16,019 nt of DNA, from the NCBI GenBank assembly GCA_002812745.2, contig NCSJ02000572.1:1-16019 (forward strand). Direction: 5' to 3'. Position numbers and translations under genes: made by a program. Under the pieces are notes generated by a model, which saw only the letters and a list, made by a program, of their open reading frames with translations, had not been told where the DNA came from and made no database searches. Every line of letters begins with the position of its first letter. The first letter of the stretch is position 1. Positions 1 to 7,560 of the stretch are shown one piece after another. The DNA comes from Scytalidium lignicola. Taxonomy: Eukaryota > Ascomycota > Leotiomycetes.

Positions 1-385
1 CACTGGTAGCAATGGTGTTTCTCCAAGGACACTGGTCTAAGTTTGCATTCCTGTCCTACAAGATGGCGAGGGAATAATTTGCATGATAAGGGTATTTCAG
101 AACATCCTATTGAGCTGGGTCTAGGCCGAGCGAGCATCATAAGCTAGGCTTTAAGAGTTTAGCTGTTGGAGTAGATTGAATGCAAAGCCTTTCCGGGCGC
201 TGTCTTCCTAATCACTACTCAATTTTACTACATTGATGACAGTAGTGAGATTACTTAGGGTATGGTAAGTTAGGTTTGAATTTCCAACTCTTCAAATATA
301 ACACCAAGTTGACTGCAGTGGCTCATATCACAGACATATCAGAGCAATATCACCTGAACAAGTAACCAACATATAAACCATCAAA
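1..385. other. Upstream region of the GST gene, no gene seen
   Basis: I see no convincing coding sequence on either strand. The last 100 bases lead directly into the GST start codon with an A-rich, ATG-poor leader ending in accatcaaaATG, which is a normal fungal start context. No clear TATA box or known operator could be assigned. Confidence 0.4.
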
Positions 386-1311
386 ATGTCCTCCAAGCAA
401 GTTACGGATCATGAACTCCACTACAACGAATTTTCAATATGCTCAACTCAGACACGATTGACGATTGCGTTGCAAAAGAAGTCGACGACACCAGAACAAG
501 CAATCGCAGTGATCCAAACACCTGTCAATATATACACAATGGAGCAGCTTTCTCAGAACTATCTTCTAAATGTAAACCCCAAAGGACAAGTCAGTTTTTA
601 AGCCACATCGATATCACTGCTAATATGTATTCTGACGTTATCCGCTTCAACAGGTTCCTGCAATGACTTCGCCCCATTTCCCGAGGCCATTAACAGACAG
701 TTATGATATCACCAAATATATTGGAGCAAAATGTACAGGTCTTTGTCCACCTCTTCATCAAGACACGATACTACGTCTCTTAAGAGACCTTCATGCCATT
801 CAGTTCCTATCGCTCTCTTTTAAACCAGAAGAAGAGCGCGCAGAGGGCATTACCAAAGCAATCCAAGACAGACTCGCAGAGAAGGACATTTCTGATGAAT
901 ACCGCAAGGCTCTAGAGTGGAAAGCTGCATAGTAAGTTCCCACGATATTATTCAACGAACGTAATTTCTTAACATCTTTTTCTGGATAGCCATGAACGCA
1001 CTCTTGCCCACGGACTTGAGCCAGATGCTATTACAAAGGCGTATGAACAGACTCGTAGCTTCTTCAGAGATGTGCTTGCCATCAAAGAATCCGAGGGACG
1101 TAGCTCGCCGTGGATCTTTGGAGATGAAGTAGGGCCAACGACATTGGATGCTCATACCGTTCCCTTAGTTGCACGACTGTTTGATGCAGGAAATGAACAT
1201 CTGATGGATGAAAGGATCAAGTCTTATGGCCGATATCATTTCGATTCGGATGTATGGCAAGAGGTTATGGAGGGCCGACCAACCTTGTCCCATCTCATGA
1301 ATAAGCATTAG
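386..1311 (+). CDS. Glutathione S-transferase-like protein, three exons
   Basis: Predicted GST of 267 residues, presumably cytosolic, conjugating glutathione to electrophiles or acting as a thiol reductase. Exons are 386-589, 654-931 and 990-1311. The introns 590-653 (64 bp, phase 0) and 932-989 (58 bp, starts gtaagt, ends gatag) restore one continuous frame. The N-terminal thioredoxin-fold domain (about residues 1-95) starts HYNEFSICSTQTRLTIAL and carries NPKGQVP, where the Pro is the usual cis-proline, followed by LTDSYDI, the Asp-Ser pair expected to hold the glutathione gamma-Glu. The helical C-terminal domain (about 105-260) ends with SPWIFGDEVGPTTLDAH and the family-typical WQEVMEGRPTL. 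Splicing explains why each piece alone looks short. This is the only gene in the window with no visible lesion. Substrate and exact GST class cannot be told from sequence. Confidence 0.88.
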
Positions 1312-1600
1312 AGAATCCCTTTTGGAAGCAGCTAAAGAATAGCTTAGAGATCAATTTTAGGATAGTTTCTTATCATACGAATATTTCCTGCGATTCCAAT
1401 AATCCGCTGATCTTATTGAAGCTGTAAAATGGTCGATGTTTAGATAATGCCAAGTATATGCCTGAACTACCTCCTCAAACAATTGAACGCTTTATGATAT
1501 CAGTTGGATTACCTGGAGATTCTGCCACCTCAACGCTCCTTCTCTACCAACACGTTGTATATTTCTTTCACTTTAAAGCTCCACTTATAAGCTATAACTT
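1312..1600. other. Intergenic, possible coding relics only
   Basis: This is the 3' flank of the GST gene and the presumed 3' flank of the minus-strand kinase pseudogene. Forward codons from 1458 give an open peptide starting MPELPPQTIERFMISVGL that stops after about 50 codons. The minus strand is also open over roughly 1350-1500. Neither matches a family I recognise, and both could be decayed coding sequence or chance. Confidence 0.25.
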
Positions 1601-3240
1601 ATAGCCTTCTTAATATTATTGTTTATATGCAAAGCCTGCTCGCAGTTTTCCCAAAGATCTATGCCGCCTAGTGGGATCGGGTCATCATTCTAAAATTGGT
1701 GCAAAGTTTCTCCGAGACCTTCTACAAGCTCTAGTTCATGCTCTATAAATTGTATAGGACCAAGCATTATAGCTGGTGTGATATCCTTCCATGGAGTAGC
1801 TACGTGGATCAAGCGTGACAGAATAAAAACATGCCATTCCGGCTCCAAGCATCACAGAGCAACGATACGGGTTCGATTAGAAGCTGGCAATTGTGTAGGT
1901 GAGCTACTCATTTCTAAGCCTGCAAAGATTTTGATAATGGATAAGCAAAATTTCATCCCCGTTTGAGTCTTACTTAACATTCGATTTTTCTGACGCAGCC
2001 TCTAATCGTTTACTGGAAGTAAGAGCCGACCGGAAGAAGCATACGTGGGATACTGTGCTGAAGGGAAGGTCTAGATACCGTGGCCGACTTTCAATCAATA
2101 ATGCAAGTTATTTTCTTCGTGTCTGGATCAACGAATATGTTATCAAGGTGAAGGTCTGGATGCGAGAGCCATGGCCGGAACGGACCACGCGATAAGTAAG
2201 GGGATAGTTGAAGGTACCCGTTTTAATAGTGAAATGTAGTTATCAGCAGAGTTGGGCGATTCAATAGATCGGTAAAAGGTCATCTGAAGCTTTGTGTATG
2301 CTGTTGCACATTGCATTTCGCTAATTCCCATGGATACCATGTAGGATAAAGGAGTGGTCCCTTATCGGGCTAGTTGAACAATCATCTTAAAAGGGTGTAA
2401 ATAACTTACATGGACCGTGACTCCGAAATGAAACCGATGTCAGCTGTGCCTCCAAGTCTGCGAGCTGAGTCGCAAGACCTAGTTGTGATTCCGTTTGCCA
2501 CTGCTGCTAAAGGTTCCCTGATAGTTTGCCCCTTGCTTACTCTTCAATAATGTACTTAACACCGACTGGATTGAGTAAGTCTAAAAAAGATGTATATATG
2601 CGTGGAACGAGTAAGTTCAACACTGCATCTATCTAAATCATACTCCTCAGAACTTGATGACTAACACCAGTGTCATATAAAAAGTGCGTGTAACAACCTC
2701 AGAGGCAGTGATATATAAAGCTAGACCAGCGTTGTGATTAGGAATCCTTGGCACAACCTCTGCTCAGTTATCCATAGTCATAAGAAATGCCTTGTTGTAT
2801 CGGCTTCGAAGTGAATTTAGTAGCTTGATACCTAAGTTCTCACGAATATTAGGTTTGATTCTAAACTGCTGTGGTTTTGAGATCGAGCTTCGCTAGACAT
2901 GATGGAAACAAGATCTTACAAGATCTAGCAGGGCTGCCGGCAACGTTAATGGCGGCATTTACGAAGGCCGACAAGTTGAATTTGCGATAACGCATCGCAA
3001 GATTCTCTGCTTTGTTGCATCTAGAAGTTGTTAATTCACTTGATCTTAGGCGAATAGTAAGTGTCATACAGCTACCAGTATTGAACGTATCGATAAAGGT
3101 CTTCTTCTGAAATTGCTTCATTTGTTGTACAAGATGAGCAAAAACATTTTTGGGCCTCGAAATAGAAGTCCTTAGCTTATCTGAACCGTCATCTTTTTGC
3201 TTGCGAAAGACGGACATTCCCATGGCACTCATCGCCCAGC
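1600..3240 (-). pseudogene. Decayed aminoglycoside phosphotransferase (APH/AIM9-like) gene
   Basis: Minus-strand fragments in several frames line up in order with fungal APH-family kinases. From the N-terminus: NKAENLAMRYRKFN and the following helix (about 3010-2900); RYNKAFLMTMDN then EVVPRIPNHNAG (about 2800-2720); VPRIYT then NPVGVKYIIEE (about 2610-2540); QLADLEAQLTSVSF (about 2470-2420); HPDLHLDNIFVDPD (2162-2121), which is the HxDxxxxN catalytic loop, followed by ITCIID, the metal-binding Asp; and HELELVEGLGETLHQF with the C-terminal NDDPIPLGGIDLWE (about 1750-1640). Stops lie at 2766-2764, 2539-2537, 2509-2507 (where the frame suggests Trp), 2093-2091 (after IID, where the family has Trp) and 1692-1690. 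A frameshift lies near 2220. Introns are likely but their limits are unclear. In the family this is a kinase-fold phosphotransferase, some members mitochondrial. It cannot encode a working protein. Confidence 0.75.
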
Positions 3241-3612
3241 GAGAGCCTTGCTGTTGACAATACCAGAGTTCGTTGCTTCAAATTGCTTTACGAATGGGGC
3301 TCGATCTAAACCGGTTGAAAAAGCAAGAGGGAATTTTCATTATAATGCGTTGACAGCATAGATAGCCCCCTAAGATGAATGTTGAAGACGAAGCTCCAAA
3401 GCGCGCGATTAGAGAAGCTCTCTAACGCGCATTTTCTTAGCCACCAATTAATATTGCGCGTTACGAATAATCTCGGCTTCGGGCTCTGCAGTCTGGCCGA
3501 TGGTTTTGCAGTGAACTTGGCTTTCGAGCAAGGGGAAAGACGTTCACGGAGTAATTATCCATACATGCACACGTGTACTTCTAAAATAATACAAGACTTG
3601 CTGTAAGCGAAT
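3241..3612. other. Intergenic between kinase relic and reductase promoter
   Basis: On the minus strand, 3285-3233 reads NELWYCQQQGSRWA directly into the first ATG of the kinase relic, so that gene may begin a little further out. The plus-strand open frame at 3379-3606 has no recognisable domain and I do not call it a gene. Confidence 0.35.
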
Positions 3613-3622
3613 TCCGTACGGA
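3613..3622. promoter_or_regulatory. 10-bp palindrome tccgtacgga with CCG/CGG half-sites
   Basis: This perfect palindrome contains CCG-TA-CGG, and another CGG follows at 3634-3636. Fungal Zn2Cys6 regulators bind paired CGG triplets, so this is a candidate site about 340 bp upstream of the reductase ATG. Function is inferred only. Confidence 0.3.
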
Positions 3623-3652
3623 CGTACCGCATACGGAGTTCTATGCATCCAG

Positions 3653-3670
3653 GTCCTAAGATACTAGGAC
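3653..3670. promoter_or_regulatory. Inverted repeat gtccta-N6-taggac upstream of the reductase
   Basis: A perfect 6-6-6 inverted repeat (arms 3653-3658 and 3665-3670) about 290 bp upstream of the reductase start. It is followed after 5 bp by a second repeat of the same geometry. It could be an operator for a dimeric regulator. No known consensus was recognised. Confidence 0.35.
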
Positions 3671-3675
3671 TTACT

Positions 3676-3693
3676 CCGTCAAAATCATGACGG
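3676..3693. promoter_or_regulatory. Inverted repeat ccgtca-N6-tgacgg upstream of the reductase
   Basis: A perfect 6-6-6 inverted repeat (arms 3676-3681 and 3688-3693). It can be read as everted CCG-N12-CGG triplets (Zn2Cys6 type) or as paired TGACGG half-sites resembling bZIP/CRE sites. It lies 265 bp upstream of the reductase ATG and has the same geometry as the repeat just before it. Confidence 0.4.
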
Positions 3694-3795
3694 TTACAAA
3701 TCAAAAAGTCCCTGGCCACAGAATCAGGGGACAGAATAAGCTGCCCGGCAATGACCTTTCGGCAGATTCACCATGTGGAGATTGAATTCCTTTGA

Positions 3796-3957
3796 ATATA
3801 TAAATGCCCATCTGCCTTCACGCTCGAATGGCTTGCAATACTCGGCAGAAATTATCAGTCTCAGATTTCTCTTAGTCGAGTATCTCTATCTTATCTTCTA
3901 CATCTATTATTATTATCTGCTCCTGGTCTATCTATATTTTCATATTTTCCATTTACA
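3796..3957 (+). promoter_or_regulatory. TATA-like motif and pyrimidine-rich leader of the reductase gene
   Basis: An atatataaat motif near 3796-3805 is followed by a CT/TAT-rich stretch (3868-3950) that runs to the start context atttacaATG. TATA followed by a CT-rich leader is common in expressed fungal genes. Transcription start is not determinable here. Confidence 0.4.
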
Positions 3958-5470
3958 ATGCCACAATCCCCTCCAGCAAACAATGCAATCATCAAAGTCG
4001 GCCAAAGTTGCGCAACGCTCTCCACAATCCCTATTCCTTCCGTAAGGAGCCCAGATAATGAATCATTTATCCTCATCCGAACTGTTGCCGTGGCTATGAA
4101 CCCCACTGATTGGCAAACTCTCGACGAACCATTCACCAACTCAAAAGGCGTTCCCAATCCACCAGTCATGGGATGTGATGCAGCAGGAGTTGTTGTCGAA
4201 GTTGGCGGTCAAGTAACAAAAAAGTTCAATGAGGGGGACAAAGTTTTGGGGGCGTCTCATGGTGGTAAGTACTCTTATTTCTAATTTACTTCGACAAAAG
4301 GCAATATTTCCAATGTTATTTCACCTAATCAACATATGATTTTTGTCAATAAATTTCGAGTCTCTAACTGTTGTGTTTTGAAAGAAGTATAAACTAAATA
4401 ATTAACCAATTGAAACTATAAGGAAATATCTTGTACCCTCAATACGGCACCTTTGCAAACTACATTCTTATCAAAGGTGACACGGCTATCCATATCCCTT
4501 CTCATCTCAGCTTCGAAGAAGCAGCTACACTATCCTGTGGATTTGGCACGGTAGCGTTATCGTTTTACCGGCATTTAGAGTTGCCTCTTCCCTCTCTGCC
4601 CAATGAAGTTGAGAATGCTGAAGAGAAGGTAAACAATGAAGGAAAGTACAAAGGTTCATCCTAATCTACGGTGGAAGTTCAGCAACAGGGACTCTGGCGA
4701 TTCAATTTGCAAAGCTGTACGTTTCTAAATCTTTTCCTCTGTTTACATCTTACTTTTGCTCTTCATCCAGTGAACCCCTTTGTATAAAACTTCAGATCAA
4801 GAGTATTAATACAGAGATATTGCAAATAGATCCAAATTAACAGTTATAACGACTTGCTCACCACGTAGTTTTGACCTTGTCAAGAGCCGCGGTGCAGATT
4901 ACGTATTTGATTATGTACGTGCTCCCTTATTGACTTTTCTTTGCACGGTAGAATAAAAATATCTATTAGCTAACATCACAATTCAAATTCAAACAGAATG
5001 ATCCCCAATCACCCTCAAAAATTCTCTCTCTCACCCAAGGTCACCCTTTGACATTAATCCTCGACATGATCGCCACCGAACCCTCAGCAAAATTCTGCGC
5101 TGAATGCTTATCCATTCCAACAGACGAAAATCAAGTAGAGGATAACATCATCTATGTCTCTCTCCTCCCAATCACTTTACCACTCAAGGAACCATCTCCA
5201 AAAATCAAGCAAATCTTCTTCCTCGGCTACACTATATTCAACTGCCCCTTCGAAGTCGAAGGCGAATTCTGGGATGCTGTTCCTGAGGACTTTGCTCTTT
5301 GCGTAAAATTCTGCAACGTGTTTGAAAAGTTATTGGAGAGAGGAATAATAAAGCCTCATCCTGTGTTGTTGAAAAGTGGAGGGCTAGAGGAAATATTAAA
5401 TGAAGGGTTTGACTTGGTTAGGAAAGGTGTAAGCGGAGTAAAAGTTGTTTACCGTATTGGGAAGAAATAA
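3958..5470 (+). CDS. Medium-chain reductase, trans-enoyl reductase/ToxD-like, with one frameshift
   Basis: NAD(P)H-dependent oxidoreductase of the zinc-independent MDR superfamily, the group that includes ToxD and stand-alone enoyl reductases such as LovC. Exons are 3958-4264, 4423-4716, 4830-4914 and 4997-5470. Introns 4265-4422, 4717-4829 and 4915-4996 all have GT...AG ends and consistent phase. The GroES-like N-terminal part has VAMNPTDWQ and VMGCDAAGVVVEVG. The Rossmann part has LIYGGSSATGTLAIQFAKL, then TVITTCSPRSFDLVKSRGAD, and the C-terminus ends VKVVYRIGKK. Exon 2 changes frame between about 4650 and 4655: after GKYK the family-typical ILIYGG continues one base out of phase, and the unshifted frame stops at 4664. 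A 25-bp GT-AG stretch there is too short and does not restore frame. Total size would be about 386 residues, normal for the family. Either a recent pseudogene or a one-base sequence error. Confidence 0.82.
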
Positions 5471-6117
5471 TGAACTGTTGGTGTTCAGGAGTTTGTAGAA
5501 GAGGTTATTTGGTATTATTTAGCTGCGAACTACTCCCTCTAGCCTCTCTCTACTTCTGTAGCCTGTATTCCCAGTATTATAGGTACTTTGAGTCTTTCTA
5601 CTAGATCTCTCTCTCCTTTCCAGTTAATTGAACTCCTCAGATCTAAATTTAGCTGGCTAATCATGAGGTTAGTACATTTCCCGAAGTTGTGCGTACTATA
5701 AATAAGGTATCAGAATCAATAAAGCAACAGAGAGGCAAAACTTTTATCGAGATGAAGACTTCAAGAATACTCATATGATTTCCTTGATAGTGACTGGCCT
5801 TCTTATTTCCCTGCATCGGAATTGCAGGGCCAGTCAGGTTTGAGTAAGGGATCTATTCGAGTTTTACAAAATTCCGAATCTGGTCCCCTAGAACGTGTCC
5901 TGCTAACTCGGCTAGCTGCTTATTATAATACTACTTGCCGATAGTAACTCTGTTAGGATATCGTCAGAACCAGAAGATGCTTCAGCACCCCTAAATGGAT
6001 ATCACAGCTTTCTTGTACAATAATCCGAACTAATACTTGCCATTGTATAGAAACATTGGAAGATAAAAGTACCTTCCAAGCGACATCATGGTCATATAAT
6101 ATTAAAGCATTTACGAG
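5471..6117. other. Convergent intergenic region
   Basis: This is the 3' flank of the reductase and of the minus-strand gene ending at 6118. An AATAAA at 5718-5723 could be a polyadenylation signal for the reductase. The only structured element I see is the hairpin at 5791-5836, listed separately. No coding sequence was recognised. Confidence 0.4.
5791..5836. repeat. Nested inverted repeat (two-tier hairpin)
   Basis: Outer arms tgactggcc (5791-5799) and ggccagtca (5828-5836) are perfect complements. Inner arms ccctgca (5809-5815) and tgcaggg (5823-5829) enclose the 7-nt loop tcggaat. The outer and inner right arms overlap by two bases, and a 9-nt bulge (5800-5808) lies on the left. It is GC-rich against an AT-rich background, 320 bp after the reductase stop. 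Confidence 0.5.
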
Positions 6118-6942
6118 CTATTTTCTCTTAATCTTCTTCCGACTTGGCCCACCGTCATCATCTTCATCTTTTGTCTCACTCTTTGTTTTAGCAAATAAAG
6201 TATCCAACTTTTGCTGTCCTCATTCCTGCTTTGCGACCTTCACTTTCTCGCTCTTCAAAACAGGTGGCAAGCCTTGCACACGTCTCTTCGCATCTTCATG
6301 AAGCTCCACCTCCCGCTCCCGTTGGGCTTTAACTGTCGTACTGACCAAGCATTAGACGATGCCATTTTGTGTGCTAGTTTATACTTGGAGTCGACAAGAT
6401 GTGTCCCATAAGTATTGGCATCGATTTTCTCTACATACTTTTCTAAGATGTTACAAACTGTACTCCTTGATATTGAGTTGAAAGTGTTTGCGGTTGCTTA
6501 CCTGATGTGCAACAACTAACCAGTGATACTCAGATCCTATCGGCGCCTTTCTTGCTCTTCGCTTTGTTGTCTTGTAATCTATCTTCCATAGATCAGGCAC
6601 CTCCTTTGTTTCCTTCCAGACACCTTGGCCGTAGTTCCACCTGTGAGATCCGCCAACTGCCATATCGGAATAGATTTGGCCATTGAAAGTTTTTAACGCG
6701 TTATATCCACCTTCATTAATTGCGTGTCCCCTTTTCTGTTCATTTTGAATCGATTTCTCTGCCCATTCATCATCAGGAGTTAACATCAGTTTTGGCAATT
6801 CATCTTCATCAAGAAGAGCTGGATCTATGGACTGGCTACCGTCGAAAGTAGGTGTCGGCGCGCTGCTGAGGTTGCTAGCAGTCTCATCTTTCAACTCCGC
6901 CTGGCGCTCGGGGGAGCTTCGTGCAGATATCGAGGATGACAT
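6118..6942 (-). pseudogene. Conserved fungal basic/acidic protein of unknown function, broken
   Basis: Exon 1 runs 6942-6502 from an ATG. Intron 6501-6438 (gtaagc...aaaag) joins it to exon 2, which reads YVEKIDANTYGTHLVDSKYK. The protein starts with a Ser-rich and acidic segment (SIDPALLDEDELPKLM), then a Trp/Gly-rich core (SHRWNYGQGVWKE, DLWKIDYKTTKRRARKAP, SEYHWLVVAHQ). It ends in a charged, probably coiled-coil tail (AQREREVELHEDAKRRVQGL, then LDTLFAKTKSETKDEDD and the basic end RKKIKRK). The basic clusters suggest a nuclear protein. The frame slips by one base near 6336-6340, and an in-frame TGA lies at 6222-6220 inside the tail, so the natural stop at 6120-6118 is reached only by bridging both. 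I do not recognise a named domain. Confidence 0.7.
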
Positions 6943-7051
6943 GTTAGAAGGCTTAGTATAACCAACAATTACACGTGTAGTTTTGATTGTAAAGTTCGTG
7001 TATAAAAACGAGCAGAGGTCAAAAAGAAGCCGCTACGTCGACACGGACTAG

Positions 7052-7078
7052 TGACATCATCGATAGCTAATGATGTCA
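7052..7078. promoter_or_regulatory. Inverted repeat tgacatcat-N9-atgatgtca
   Basis: Perfect 9-bp arms (7052-7060 and 7070-7078) around the spacer cgatagcta, about 110 bp upstream of the minus-strand start at 6942. Each arm contains a TGACATCA/TGATGTCA element resembling a bZIP (CRE/ATF-type) half-palindrome, so the whole could bind two dimers. Function is inferred. Confidence 0.4.
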
Positions 7079-7560
7079 ACAAAAAACAAAAAACAAAAAA
7101 GAGCAAAGTTGATGCTGGCTGTTGACTGTAGCAACAATAGAGTTTTTCTTTTCCATTATTTAGAGTAACTTCCTTCTGAAATGGTGGAATTGAATTGCAT
7201 GATTTGACGGTCTAAATATTGATGTGGCCTTTTTCAGACATAAGAAGTTGCAAACATCATAAGGGGGCATTCAACATTATAAGAGGGAGCTCTGCGCAAA
7301 TGAAAGGCTTTGATCTTTGAATCTTGGGGAATTCTTGAAGAAACTTTGCCCATTTGCGTGTAAAAACTTAGGTGAGCATATTTAATATAGTACCCAACGC
7401 ATCCTGCGATATACTGCTCTATAGGAATATCAATTGGTCGTCCACTGGATCGGATGCTAAAATACCAGTTTTTTCAGTGTGTTATAAATACATAGGTGTA
7501 TGTTTGTTATACTGACTTATTTAATGCCTTTATTATTTGTATACATATTTTATTAAAAAT
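7079..7560. other. Intergenic, A-rich tract and AT-rich DNA
   Basis: It begins with an A-rich run of aaaaaac units (7079-7101), a nucleosome-excluding type of promoter sequence. Two near-identical 16-base units starting aacatYataag lie at 7253-7268 and 7274-7289. No coding sequence or RNA gene was recognised. The right part is the 3' flank of the minus-strand fusion gene. Confidence 0.4.

Noticed and set aside
952..1155. Minus-strand open frame of 67 codons
   Set aside because: It is antisense to GST exon 3 and has no domain features.
1778..1966. Plus-strand open frame starting at GTG, apparently spliceable to a 60-codon open stretch at 2000-2195
   Set aside because: I considered a two-exon plus-strand gene, but the minus strand over the same bases carries the ordered kinase motifs (HPDLHLDN, IID, NDDPIPLGG), which explain it better.
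3379..3606. Plus-strand open frame of 75 codons
   Set aside because: No recognisable domain and no splice partner; composition is that of intergenic DNA.
3891..4169. Minus-strand open frame of 92 codons
   Set aside because: Antisense to exon 1 of the enoyl reductase.
4629..4653. A GT...AG stretch that might be an intron covering the reductase frameshift
   Set aside because: Only 25 bp, below workable intron size, and it leaves the next exon in the wrong frame.
6056..6411. Two overlapping plus-strand open frames
   Set aside because: Antisense to the charged C-terminal tail of the minus-strand gene ending at 6118.
7295..7358. 8-bp inverted repeat cgcaaatg ... catttgcg with a 48-bp spacer
   Set aside because: Short arms and long spacing are easily met by chance.
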